A DNA stretch of 64,000 bases. Origin: Bin87 sp965232895 (GTDB lineage: Bacteria; Chloroflexota; Dehalococcoidia; Lucifugimonadales; UBA3495). Shown here one piece after another: positions 50,744 to 58,751 of this stretch (its first letter is position 1; each line of letters opens with the position of its first letter). The notes beneath the pieces were generated by a model. That model did not search any database. It had not been told where the DNA came from and saw only the letters and a program-made list of their open reading frames with translations. Made by a program: the position numbers and the translations under genes. The stretch covers positions 1,674,001 to 1,738,000 of the forward strand of contig OZ247430.1 of the NCBI GenBank assembly GCA_965232895.1, read 5' to 3'.

Positions 50744-51364
50744 TCAATCTCCGTTGCGGGGGATCGGTTTACCGTTGCGGATCGCTATGTCAGGACGATT
50801 GTACACGGCAGCATGCCGAAACCTTGTCGCCGGTTTGATAACGCCGAAAGTGTGCGTGCGCCCGCCTCCGCCGTCGCCGGCATTGCTCCCCTCGTATTTC
50901 CAGTCGGCTGCTTCCAGGAATGCCAGATGAACGCGCCAGATCAACACATTCCTGCCGGGTTCGATGGTACCGGTTGGATCGACCAGATAGCGAAACACAC
51001 AGTACCAACCGGCGTGGTTGTAGTGGGCCTGCAACGCCCAGGGGCGGAGGCTGGCCTTGATTTCAAGAGAGTCGCCAGCAGAGGGAGGATCCGACGAGCC
51101 GCGAAGTTTAAGGTCGGGGAAGCGTTGCTGCGCCAGGTCAGCGTGTCGGGGTTTTTCGTAAACCGTGAGGGAAGAGAATGCCCGGGCCGCGAAAATACCC
51201 ACTAATGCGCTGAACACATTGGCCTGCTCGAAATATATTTCTACAAACTGCGCAGTCTCGTTTTCCACCGAAGCAATCACCCGTCTCAATTGACCCACCG
51301 ACAATACGGGAGGTAAAGCAACATCCCGGTTGAACCAACTGTCCGGGGGATTCGGGCTAGTCAT
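50744..51364 (-). CDS. Putative type II restriction endonuclease
   Basis: 206 residues. The start overlaps the end of the methyltransferase gene by eight bases (ATGACTAG), so the two are translated together, the common layout of a restriction-modification pair. A segment GDSLEIKASLRPWALQAHYN with Asp then Glu-x-Lys fits the PD-(D/E)xK nuclease core (about 97-116), preceded by helices with QFVEIYFEQANVFSAL. I do not recognise a named family, so the nuclease call rests on context and this motif. It ends with an Arg/Pro-rich tail. Confidence 0.65.
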   Translation of the reverse strand: MTSPNPPDSWFNRDVALPPVLSVGQLRRVIASVENETAQFVEIYFEQANVFSALVGIFAARAFSSLTVYEKPRHADLAQQRFPDLKLRGSSDPPSAGDSLEIKASLRPWALQAHYNHAGWYCVFRYLVDPTGTIEPGRNVLIWRVHLAFLEAADWKYEGSNAGDGGGGRTHTFGVIKPATRFRHAAVYNRPDIAIRNGKPIPRNGD

Positions 51365-52301
51365 CTTTCAGTTGTGTCAACAGCGGCACCGCCCGCTGCG
51401 CCATGGCGTGATATTCGGGCGAAGACTCGATACCAACAGCACGCAAACCGGCGACGCGGGCCGCCGCGACTGTGGAGCCGGAACCCATAAACGGATCCAG
51501 TATGGTTCCCGTGCCCAGCGGCAACGCGGCTCGCGTCAGTTGCCGCATCAAACGTTGCGGCTTCAGCGATGGATGCGGGGCAATTTGCCGCTCAGCCTTC
51601 GACGCCGGCGGACACACGATGACGTCCCAGAACGGCTGCTCGTCTGATATGCGACGCAAACCGCCCACGCCCCAACGGTTGAGGTTGTCTTGCACGCGGC
51701 CCTCAAGCGGTTTGCGGAACAGGCCCCAGGGCTCCCATCCGGAGCGCGGCATCACCGACACGTCGGGGAACTCTTCGTGGGCGTTTTTGGGCCGGTCGCC
51801 GCCGCGCAAGGTCTTCACGATGCGCACTATCTCCCCCCGTTTTTCGAAACCGGCATCCAGCATCGGCAGGTAAACGTGGTGCGACAGCAGCGGGTTGGTG
51901 GCAATGAAAACGTGCGCGCCCGGCACCAGAACGCGCATGAGCAGCGGCGCCAATCGGCTGAAGAACTGTTGCAGGCCGGCTTCTTCCGCCGGCGTCAGGA
52001 CCGTAAAACGGGGTACCGGGCTGCGCTGCGCGCCGTCAAAACTGGGAGGAATGCGCCAGACTCCGCCGGACCCGTTCCTCCGCTTGTCCAATTGGTCCGG
52101 CTGGTATTCAACCAGGCCATAAGGAGGGTCAGTTACAACTGCGTGGATGGATGCCGGCTCCGCGGTCTCCAGCCATTCGAAAGCATCGCCGCGGATGAGA
52201 TCCGCGTCGTCGGCTTCGTCCGACGTGGTTGTCTCATCATGCACTGGAGCCACAGCGTTGGCGTCGTCAGCAAAGTATTGAAGTTCCGGTTGCATCGCCA
52301 T
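51357..52301 (-). CDS. DNA methyltransferase, beta-class (N6-adenine or N4-cytosine)
   Basis: 314 residues from ATG 52301, which has GGGAG upstream; ATG 52328 is an in-frame alternative. Motif IV VVTDPPYGLVEY (about 58) comes before motif I ILDPFMGSGSTVAAARVAG (about 272), the order of the beta class. DPPY favours adenine N6 methylation. HPSLKPQRLMRQLTR is the usual segment before motif I. It protects the host from the downstream nuclease. It follows the phage portal gene by 48 bases. Confidence 0.9.
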   Translation of the reverse strand: MAMQPELQYFADDANAVAPVHDETTTSDEADDADLIRGDAFEWLETAEPASIHAVVTDPPYGLVEYQPDQLDKRRNGSGGVWRIPPSFDGAQRSPVPRFTVLTPAEEAGLQQFFSRLAPLLMRVLVPGAHVFIATNPLLSHHVYLPMLDAGFEKRGEIVRIVKTLRGGDRPKNAHEEFPDVSVMPRSGWEPWGLFRKPLEGRVQDNLNRWGVGGLRRISDEQPFWDVIVCPPASKAERQIAPHPSLKPQRLMRQLTRAALPLGTGTILDPFMGSGSTVAAARVAGLRAVGIESSPEYHAMAQRAVPLLTQLKDD

Positions 52302-52349
52302 CGGAGGCTCCCACGGTGGCCCAAGCATAGCGCAGGGCCGTAATGCTGT

Positions 52350-53585
52350 CTATTGGCCGCCGGCCGGATGGTCGCCCCACGGCACCTCGGGCAGGTTGCG
52401 CTCCCGGCGCACCTCGTTGATGGTGAGCACGCCCCGATCCAGCAGAGCCGACTCCCGCTGCACTCGGTTGTTCTCGTCCTCCTGCAACGCCTCGATGGTC
52501 GACAGGTCGAACTCCACCGAGAGTTGCGGGTAGCCGAGGCGGGGCAGCAGCATCCGGTTCAGCTGCTCCTCCAGGAACCGCACCTCGGGCACGACGGTGT
52601 TGCGCCAGAACATGCGCTCCGACGCCTGCACGTTGGCGTAGGTGGCCCGCTCGAAGTCGCCCAGCAGCAGTTTGGGCACGCCGTAGGTCCGGCTGACCTC
52701 TTCCAGGCTCCAGCGCAGACCCTGGATGAAGTCGATGTCCCGGTGGGACAGGCCCAGGGTCTTTACGTCCCGCACCTCGGACGCCACCGCCGGCCGGTTG
52801 GCGTTGGCCGACCCCCGGTAGCGCATCTCCCAGCGCGCGTAGAACTCCTCCAGCTCCGTCTCGTTCATCTCCTCGTTGGTCAGCAGCAGGAAGTCGGGAC
52901 GCGCCGAGTTGCGCAGCAGGTGCCGGTTGAAGCGCAGCCCCTCGTGGCCCATGTCGGCGGAGAGCCGCGCCGGCGCCAGGGGCGACAGTCCGGCCAGCTC
53001 CTCCAGCGGGTTGAAGTAGCGCAGCCACACGATCTCGTCGGGCGTGTAGGCGACGGGTTCGGCGACCCCGCGGTACACGAACCCGCGCACGTAGCGCTGC
53101 CGGTCCGGGATGACGGCCACGCGGTCGGGACGCAGGGGCCACAGCTCCGGCTGGCCGTCCGCGTCGCGCTCGATGGCCCAGAATGCCGCGCCCCACAGGC
53201 AGAGGTGGGTCTCGGTCGCCCGCCACAGGTCGGCGCGGGTGTGCCACGGGTTCACCCGGTCCAGCAGGCGCGCCGCCGGATGCGACAGATCGACGGGCGT
53301 CCGGCGCCCGCCGGACTCGCCGCTGCGGGTGTACCGCACCGGCGGCCGGGTCAGGGCGTCGGCCCGCAGCTTGATGGCCGCGTACACCGAGGGCGACGTC
53401 GCCATGTACCGTCCGTACTCCGGCCGCGCCCAGCCGCCGCCGGTATCCGGAGCCAGGCCGGCCAGCCGCTCGTCCGACGGCAGCCGGTCCGCCAGCGTGG
53501 CCCGATTGGCCCGTTGCACCACCCTGGTGTCCGCCTCGCGCCGGCCGACCCGCACGGAGCGCAGCATCTTGCCCAGTTTCACCAT
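52350..53585 (-). CDS. HK97-type phage portal protein
   Basis: 411 residues, AGGAGG site. Portal proteins form the dodecameric ring through which DNA enters the capsid. Family features: SPSVYAAIKLRADALTRPPV (about 64-83), a central domain with 'PDRVAVIPD', the YGVPKLLLGDFERATYANV motif (about 292-310), and the C-terminal REL-like segment ending LTINEVRRERNLP. Length is normal. Neighbours: terminase upstream, a restriction-modification pair downstream. No capsid or maturation protease gene follows. Confidence 0.9.
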   Translation of the reverse strand: MVKLGKMLRSVRVGRREADTRVVQRANRATLADRLPSDERLAGLAPDTGGGWARPEYGRYMATSPSVYAAIKLRADALTRPPVRYTRSGESGGRRTPVDLSHPAARLLDRVNPWHTRADLWRATETHLCLWGAAFWAIERDADGQPELWPLRPDRVAVIPDRQRYVRGFVYRGVAEPVAYTPDEIVWLRYFNPLEELAGLSPLAPARLSADMGHEGLRFNRHLLRNSARPDFLLLTNEEMNETELEEFYARWEMRYRGSANANRPAVASEVRDVKTLGLSHRDIDFIQGLRWSLEEVSRTYGVPKLLLGDFERATYANVQASERMFWRNTVVPEVRFLEEQLNRMLLPRLGYPQLSVEFDLSTIEALQEDENNRVQRESALLDRGVLTINEVRRERNLPEVPWGDHPAGGQ

Positions 53586-53610
53586 GTTCGCTCCCTCCTT
53601 AATATACTGT

Positions 53611-53720
53611 CAGAGTCAGGATTACCGGGATTTCAGTATTCGCAGGATTGCAGTGACTCCGCCACCGGATAACCCAATCCTGAAAATCCGCTAACCCGGT
53701 GAATCCTGATTCTGACGATC
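53611..53720. repeat. Inverted repeat of the AATCCTGATTC family
   Basis: It starts CAGAGTCAGGATTACC and ends AATCCTGATTCTGACGATC, an imperfect palindrome. It separates portal and terminase genes. Related copies at 55068-55154, 56844 and 36181. Confidence 0.65.
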
Positions 53721-53721
53721 A

Positions 53722-55053
53722 TCAAATAAACAGGTCCCGCATCCAGCGCGGGCGCTCGATCGTGGCGCCGGTGTCCAGGAAGGCGAGCATGAGGGCGTCG
53801 GCCTTGTCCGGCGACGGGAGCCCGCGACTCTTCATGCTCTCCTTGCTTTCCATCAGCACCTTGCCCCGGCTGTTGTAGCGATAACGCAGCGAGGTCAGTT
53901 CGGCGATCAGCTCCGGGTCGTGGGGGATGCGGATGGCATGGTCGCGGAACCGTCGCGCCAGGGTCCAGTAGCCCTCCGCCCGCAGGTTGGCGCAGACGCT
54001 CTCCTCCTCAAGAGGAGCGCCGGACCCGTGGAACCCGTACACCGGAAAACCCTGCTGCGCCAGGTCGTCCACCACGCCGGAACCGAGGCCGGTGGCGTCC
54101 ACGTTCACCTGCCGCGGATGACGGTCTCGCGCCGTCACCACGATCTGCCCGGTGGTCGCCGTGGTGGGGAACCCGTGGTACACCTGCACGTCCACGACCA
54201 CGTTGCCCCGCCGCACCATGATCACGCTGCGGTCGATGCCGAACCGGGCCACGTCCACGCCCAGGACCACCGGCTCGTACTCGCCCGTCGCCGCCGGAAC
54301 CTCACCCACGGGATATGTGGCGTCGTCGATGTCGGAGATGGCGATCAGGTTGTCCTCGCCGCGGTCGGGAAACTCGCCCAGGATCCGCGCCCGGAACATC
54401 TCGCTGCCTTCGCCCCACATCTGCCGCCGCTCCTCCACCCATGCCGGCGTGGTCAGGCCGGGGATGGCGATGCGTCCCTCCGCCACGTTGGGCGACTCCA
54501 GGGCCGACATGGTGATGGTCTCGTAGATCCCACGCTCCCGGTGGAAGGCCCGGTGGAACCCGCCCGAGGTGGTCGTCGGGTTGCCGATGAGCAGCAGGGT
54601 CGGGTTGGCCGAGGTCATCACCGCCTCCACCGCTTCGTAGATGGGCTCGGCGACGCCCTCGGCCTCGTCCACCACCACGAACATGTTCTCGCAGTGGAAG
54701 CCCTGGAACTGGTCGGCGTCGCTGGCCGACAGCCCCAGGGCGTAGCGGCCCTCCGCCACCTCCCACCGGGTGTCCAGCATGGTCCCGCCCAGCGTGTCGG
54801 CGGCGTTGCGGTAGAGCCGGTGGATCTGACGCCAGAGCACGTGACGCACCTGCCGGAAGGTCGGCGCGGTGCTGAGCACGATGGCCGGGTCGTGGGCGTG
54901 GACGTACCACAGCACGGCCACGGCGGCGGTGAAGTCCTTGCCCAGGCCGTTGCCCGACTTCACCGCCACCCGACGCCGGCGCTCCACCGCCCGCAGCACC
55001 TCCTCCTGCTTGCTCCACAGCCGCACGCCCAGGGTGTCCGACGCGAACCGCAC
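53722..55053 (-). CDS. Phage terminase large subunit
   Basis: 443 residues from GTG 55053. Longer in-frame extension toward 55551 is rejected because it overlaps the zinc-ribbon gene in another frame and reads as low-complexity Gly/Arg. ATPase: P-loop VAVKSGNGLGKDFTA (about 32-46), Walker B MFVVVDEAEG (about 130). Nuclease (RNase H-like): VVLGVDVARFGIDRS, NVDATGLGSGVVDD and the closing SPDKADALML give the metal-binding aspartates. Both motor and nuclease look intact. It packages DNA into proheads. The start region lies in a dispersed repeat. Confidence 0.88.
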   Translation of the reverse strand: MRFASDTLGVRLWSKQEEVLRAVERRRRVAVKSGNGLGKDFTAAVAVLWYVHAHDPAIVLSTAPTFRQVRHVLWRQIHRLYRNAADTLGGTMLDTRWEVAEGRYALGLSASDADQFQGFHCENMFVVVDEAEGVAEPIYEAVEAVMTSANPTLLLIGNPTTTSGGFHRAFHRERGIYETITMSALESPNVAEGRIAIPGLTTPAWVEERRQMWGEGSEMFRARILGEFPDRGEDNLIAISDIDDATYPVGEVPAATGEYEPVVLGVDVARFGIDRSVIMVRRGNVVVDVQVYHGFPTTATTGQIVVTARDRHPRQVNVDATGLGSGVVDDLAQQGFPVYGFHGSGAPLEEESVCANLRAEGYWTLARRFRDHAIRIPHDPELIAELTSLRYRYNSRGKVLMESKESMKSRGLPSPDKADALMLAFLDTGATIERPRWMRDLFI

Positions 55054-55067
55054 CGGACCTTTGTCGA

Positions 55068-55154
55068 AATCAGGATTCTCAGGATTGCGGGATTTCCCGG
55101 ATTGGCAAAAATCCTGAGAATCCTCAAATCCGGCAAATCCTGATTCAGACGATT
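55068..55154. repeat. Inverted repeat of the AATCCTGATTC family at the terminase start
   Basis: Multiple GGATT/AATCC units on both arms (AATCAGGATTCTCAGGATT, then ATCCTGAGAATCC and AAATCCTGATTCAGACGA). Same family as 53611-53720. Confidence 0.6.
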
Positions 55155-55193
55155 TTGAGACGGCTGCAACAACGTCCGTCCCATCCCCTCCCA

Positions 55194-55460
55194 CTAACGG
55201 GCGCGAGCCGTGGGAGCCGCGCCCGCGCCGGAGCCGGAGCCCGGCCGGCGTCGCACCGCGGCCACCGACGCCAGGCGGCGCCGCGCCTCCTCGGGGTTGA
55301 TCGGCGTCGCGGCCGGCTGCACGTTGGCGCCGTCGCCGTGCCCATCCGGCGGGCTGAACAGGAACCCGCAGTCCAGGCAGCGATACACCGTATGGTCTTC
55401 CCCGTCCAGTCGGGCCAGTTCCAGCAGTCGGTCGGAGTTGCAACGTCGACAGATCAACAC
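55194..55460 (-). CDS. Zinc-ribbon protein
   Basis: 88 residues, GTG start with GAGGTG upstream. Two CxxC pairs (CRRCNSD at about 4-7, YRCLDCGF at about 28-31) form a zinc ribbon, followed by a basic, proline/alanine-rich tail. It immediately precedes the terminase on the minus strand. In phages, such small zinc-ribbon genes often sit before terminase genes; role unknown. Confidence 0.75.
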   Translation of the reverse strand: MLICRRCNSDRLLELARLDGEDHTVYRCLDCGFLFSPPDGHGDGANVQPAATPINPEEARRRLASVAAVRRRPGSGSGAGAAPTARAR

Positions 55461-55565
55461 TATTCACCTCTTTCTCGTGGCCGGAAATTGCGAATTGGCC
55501 TGGCCACACCCAACCAATGTATAGAACTAACGTTCCATAAGTCAACGCCATCGTGTCACAAAAAA

Positions 55566-55880
55566 GTCATTGCGAGACCCATTGCCCATTGTCATTGCGA
55601 GACCCATTGCCCATTGTCATTGCGAGACCCATTGCCCATTGTCATTGCGAGACCCATTGCCCATTGTCATTGCGAGACCCATTGCCCATTGTCATTGCGA
55701 GACCCATTGCCCATTGTCATTGCGAGACCCATTGCCCATTGTCATTGCGAGACCCATTGCCCATTGTCATTGCGAGACCCATTGCCCATTGTCATTGCGA
55801 GACCCATTGCCCATTGTCATTGCGAGCGCCTTTTCCTCTTGTCATTGCGAGCGAAGCGTGGCAATCTCGTGGCAATCTCA
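55566..55880. repeat. Perfect 10-copy 25-bp tandem array plus variant copies
   Basis: Ten identical units starting GTCATTGCGAGACCCATTG fill 55566-55815, then a variant unit ending CTTTTCCTCTT, then GTCATTGCGAGCGAAGCG and GGCAATCTCG (55841). Units are adjacent, with no spacers, so this is not a CRISPR array. Unit end is the left half of the dispersed inverted-repeat family. Confidence 0.92.
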
Positions 55881-55899
55881 ATGCCTCTCGCCAACAACA

Positions 55900-56202
55900 A
55901 TGCCCAACTCCAGGCCCTACCACGTCTACATCATGGCCAACGCCAGGTTCACCACCCTTTACGTCGGCGTGACCAACGATCTGGCCCGACGGGTGTTCGA
56001 GCACCGGCAACGAACGGATCCACGCTCCTTCACCGCCAGGTACAACCTCACCCAACTGATGTATTTTGAAGAGACCGGAGACGTCGAAGCCGCGATTGCA
56101 CGGGAGAAACAGCTCAAATCGTGGTCGCGAGCGCGCAAAGTCGCGTTGATTGACGCGTTGAACCCCGACCACGACGATCTGGCGGCCGATTGGTACCACT
56201 GA
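55900..56202 (+). CDS. GIY-YIG nuclease domain protein, flanked by its repeats
   Basis: 100 residues from ATG 55900. GIY-YIG signature: YHVYIMANARFTTLYVGVTN (Y8 and the YVGVT half) followed by DLARRVFEHRQ (the conserved Arg), a middle strand YNLTQLMYFEE (Glu) and AIAREKQLKSWSRARK (Lys, Asn region). Single-domain GIY-YIG proteins of the YhbQ/UPF0213 type are common; some are mobile-element endonucleases. It lies directly between two blocks of the same repeat family (55566-55880 and 56211-56382), strand opposite to the surrounding phage genes. Confidence 0.85.
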   Translation: MPNSRPYHVYIMANARFTTLYVGVTNDLARRVFEHRQRTDPRSFTARYNLTQLMYFEETGDVEAAIAREKQLKSWSRARKVALIDALNPDHDDLAADWYH

Positions 56203-56210
56203 TGGGAACG

Positions 56211-56382
56211 GTCATTGCGAGACCCATTGCCCATTGTCATTGCGAGACCCATTGTCATTGCGAGACCCATTGTCATTGCGAGCGCCTTTTCCTCTTGTCA
56301 TTGCGAGCGCAGCGCGGCAATCTCGCCGGGGTCTGCAACGTACCGCCGGGATTGCCACGTCGCTATCGCTCCTCGCAATGAC
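56211..56382. repeat. Second repeat block, with a complete inverted-repeat element
   Basis: Several GTCATTGCGAGACCCATT-type units of variable spacing, then a complete element at 56297-56382: GTCATTGCGAGCGCAGCGCG ... GATTGCCACGTCGCT ... CTCGCAATGAC. The latter is the same element as 21815-21920. Confidence 0.85.
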
Positions 56383-56397
56383 AGATGAGGAGACACC

Positions 56398-56427
56398 AAA
56401 AAAGCCCCGCCGGGAAGCCGGCGGGGC
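56398..56427 (-). terminator. Rho-independent terminator of the minus-strand small-gene cluster
   Basis: GCCCCGCCGG (56404-56413) pairs with CCGGCGGGGC (56418-56427) with a GAAG loop. On the minus strand it is followed by TTTTTT (56403-56398). Confidence 0.9.
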
Positions 56428-56454
56428 GCAATTGCGGGGGTTGATGGGACCGAA

Positions 56455-56649
56455 CTAGCCCGGATTGTGCCGCTCGACCAGCTCGACGATGCGGGCGTCC
56501 AAGCCGCCCTTCTGATCGTCCAGCGTGCCGGCGTCAGCGAACGCCACCGCCAGGTGCGCGTCCCGTTGGATGTCTTCCCAGTCGGTCTCCAGCTCGAACT
56601 CGTCCCGCAGTTCTTCAAAAAGCTGGTCCAGCGAAGCCTTGTCGAACAT
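56455..56649 (-). CDS. Small acidic protein of unknown function
   Basis: 64 residues from ATG 56649; GGAGGAGG lies about 13 bases upstream. An acidic alpha-helical composition (LDQLFEELRDEFELETDWED). It ends just before a terminator, so it is the last gene of a minus-strand cluster (58111 to 56455). Could be a phage-type accessory protein; no family recognised. Confidence 0.65.
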   Translation of the reverse strand: MFDKASLDQLFEELRDEFELETDWEDIQRDAHLAVAFADAGTLDDQKGGLDARIVELVERHNPG

Positions 56650-56870
56650 ATCGGTTTTGTACCTCCTCCAGTTGGTCGGCGACCCTGCGGTTGAGCCGCC
56701 CCGAGCCACGTCGCCGGCACCGGCCAAACCGTGCCTGTCCAAGGCCATTCTCCGGCGCTCATGGCAGCAGGGGGTATATTACTCCCATTCAACGCCGGGG
56801 GCAAGCATTGGCCGAACCCCCGACGGCCCGCTTTGGGGAGGCGTCAGAATCAGGATTTGCGAATTGCCGG

Positions 56871-57203
56871 CTAGTCGGCGGACGGGTCGGGCGCCGGTTC
56901 CGTGGGGGTCAGGACCACGGAACCCGTTCGGTCGTCGTGGCGGTGGCGCATGACCAGGTCCACCCGCTCGTGCAGCGCACGCAGCAGCCCGCGATTCTCC
57001 GCCACCTGTTCCCGCAGGTGGCCCACCTGTTCCTCCAGCCGTCCCACGCGGACGGCAAGGGCGGCGATGGCCTCCCGCAGGCCGTTGATCTCCCCCTGAA
57101 TCCGGCCCATCATGTAGAGTATGCGGAACAGTACGCCCAGGATGGAAACCTGCAACAGGCCCATGAAGGCCATGAAGGCGTAGATGTAGGCGGGGTTGTC
57201 CAT
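56871..57203 (-). CDS. Membrane-anchored coiled-coil protein, copy A
   Basis: 110 residues. One transmembrane helix (YIYAFMAFMGLLQVSILGVLF, about 6-26), then a long heptad helix (about 30-80: REAIAALAVRVGRLEEQVGH), then a conserved basic cap and a Pro-rich tail (TPTEPAPDP). The last 45 residues are almost identical to copy B at 57297-57641, so they are a tandem duplication. Topology suggests a membrane-tethered spanin- or holin-associated type protein, unproven. Confidence 0.7.
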   Translation of the reverse strand: MDNPAYIYAFMAFMGLLQVSILGVLFRILYMMGRIQGEINGLREAIAALAVRVGRLEEQVGHLREQVAENRGLLRALHERVDLVMRHRHDDRTGSVVLTPTEPAPDPSAD

Positions 57204-57296
57204 CGCTATCTTCCGTTCAGCGCTATTTCCCCGGGAGGTGCGCGCAGTTCAGCACGCGCGCCATCCCTGCCGGGATTGCCGACCCCGGCCGCGCGG

Positions 57297-57641
57297 CTAG
57301 TCGGCGAACGGGTCGGGCGCCGGTTCCGTGGGGGTCAGGATCATGGAACCCGTTCGGTCGTCGTGGCGGTGGCGCATGACCAGGTCCACCCGCTCGTGCA
57401 GCGCCCGCAGCAGCCCGCGATTCTCCGCCACCTGTTCCCGCACGTCGCCCACCTGACCCCGCAGGTCGGCGATCTCCTGCCGAATGTTCCTCAGCTCTTC
57501 CCAGATACCTTCGATGCGGCCTTCCAGCCGGCCCACCGTTGAGCCCAGGCGCAGCACTGCTACCAGCATGGTAACCACCAGCAGGCCCTGGAAACCCATG
57601 ATGGCGAAGAGGATCGTGGCGTTTACGTTGAAGTCGCCCAT
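57297..57641 (-). CDS. Membrane-anchored coiled-coil protein, copy B
   Basis: 114 residues from ATG 57641, which has GGAGG eight bases upstream. N-terminal helix ATILFAIMGFQGLLVVTMLVA then coiled coil (GRLEGRIEGIWEELRNIRQE). The C-terminal block REQVAENRGLLRALHERVDL matches copy A, while the N-terminal halves differ, indicating domain-level conservation of the C-terminus. Same orientation, 93 bases apart from copy A. Confidence 0.7.
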   Translation of the reverse strand: MGDFNVNATILFAIMGFQGLLVVTMLVAVLRLGSTVGRLEGRIEGIWEELRNIRQEIADLRGQVGDVREQVAENRGLLRALHERVDLVMRHRHDDRTGSMILTPTEPAPDPFAD

Positions 57642-57728
57642 TCCGTTGCCTCCATAGGATACTTCCGGAATGCTATTACCATTCACCGCCGGGGGCAAGC
57701 GCCGCCCGTCACTGCCGCCCCCAGACCC

Positions 57729-57950
57729 TCACCGCCCGTTGCGCCGGCTCAGGCCGATACCGCCGGCAAAGCCCAGCAGGGCGCCCACCGCCCCCTTCAC
57801 GATCCAGTCGGCCAACTCGATGAGCTGCCGCTGCGCCGGCGTCAATTCCGGGCCGGACACCCACGCCTGCCACGCCATGCCGATGCTGCCCAGCAATACC
57901 AGAGCGAACAGCATCGCCACTATCAGTACGGGAAGCGCGTTTTTGCTCAT
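57729..57950 (-). CDS. Small two-helix membrane protein, holin-like
   Basis: 73 residues from ATG 57950. Two hydrophobic segments (ALPVLIVAMLFALVLLGSI, about 4-22, and WIVKGAVGALLGFAGGI, about 50-66) with a short amphipathic linker (TPAQRQLIELAD). The pattern is typical of class II phage holins but also of other small membrane proteins. Its ATG overlaps the stop of the upstream gene (ATGA). Confidence 0.6.
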   Translation of the reverse strand: MSKNALPVLIVAMLFALVLLGSIGMAWQAWVSGPELTPAQRQLIELADWIVKGAVGALLGFAGGIGLSRRNGR

Positions 57951-58111
57951 TGCGGGCCAGCCTCGTCCTCTCCGGTCCGGGCGGCTTTTGGAGCTCCCTG
58001 GGGCAAGCCGCGTTGCCAGAAAACGTACATCAGTATGCCGAAACTGCCCAGCAGTAGCGCCAGTCCGATAATCGCTGCCACCAGCAGCAGCACTCCGATC
58101 GCCGTGTCCAT
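57947..58111 (-). CDS. Very small single-pass membrane protein
   Basis: 54 residues, GGGGAGG ribosome binding site about 8 bases before ATG 58111. One helix (VLLLVAAIIGLALLLGSFGI, about 7-26), then YVFWQRGLPQG and an acidic tail. It overlaps the following gene by one or two bases (ATGA), so it is coupled to the holin-like gene. Confidence 0.65.
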   Translation of the reverse strand: MDTAIGVLLLVAAIIGLALLLGSFGILMYVFWQRGLPQGAPKAARTGEDEAGPQ

Positions 58112-58160
58112 AACTTCGCCTCCCCTGGCGTCGTGTCACCCACAGTTCGCCACCTCATTA

Positions 58161-58440
58161 TACGGCCCGCCGCAACCTCCCCTTCCCCTTCCCCATCCTG
58201 TCCATCCCTGTAAAGCCAGGAACGGCGGGCGCAGTGGCAGCCTTTTCTCAAAATACGGCCCGCCGCAACCTCCCCGTCCCCATCCTGTCCATCCCTGTAA
58301 AGCTGAGAACGGCGGGCGCAGTGGCAGCCTTTTCTCAAAATACGGCCCGCCGCAACCTCACCGTCCCCGTCCCCATCCTGTCCATCCTGTCCATCCCTGT
58401 AAAGCCAGGAACGGCGGGCGCGGCGGCAGCCTTTTCTCAA
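58161..58440. repeat. Three tandem repeats of about 90-100 bp with inverted arms
   Basis: Units begin TACGGCCCGCCGCAACC at 58161, 58254 and 58341 and end ...CAGCCTTTTCTCAAAA. Each has GCCCGCCG near its start and CGGCGGGC about 50 bases on, so each can fold. Differences are mostly expansion of CCATCCTGT or CCCCTTCC units. The rest of 58112-58751 shows no gene. Confidence 0.8.
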
Positions 58441-58751
58441 AATTCGCCCAAATTCGCCCCGCCCCGTAATATTCCCGTAATATTGACCCCGCTACAATTG
58501 CCAGGCAAGTCTGGAAATCTACCCCGCCGTCCCTGCGGCCGGCCTGCTGACCGTCTTTCCTGCGCAAGCAGGAACCCAGCGCCGACCCCGCAGACGGCCT
58601 CAACACAAGGAGGTGATAACGCCGCTACCTGACCAAAGCCGCCCCACGCCCGCCCGCGGGCACGACACCTGGCCCCGGACGACAGTGGGCCGAGGGCGCA
58701 ACCGCAACCAACCAACACGCAAATGGCAGTCTCACAAGGAGATTTTGTCAA

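Noticed and set aside
53722..55551. Terminase starting at 55551 (609 residues)
   Set aside because: The first 166 residues are Gly/Arg/Pro-rich, overlap the zinc-ribbon gene in another frame and run through a dispersed repeat; the recognised terminase sequence starts after GTG 55053.
55566..55880. CRISPR array
   Set aside because: The 25-bp units are directly adjacent and identical with no spacers, and no cas genes are present.
55553..55972. Cys/His-rich proteins with repeats of a LRDPLPIVIARPI type in all three frames
   Set aside because: They are translations of the 25-bp array, which is open in all frames because its unit length is not a multiple of three and has no stop; no real coding signal.
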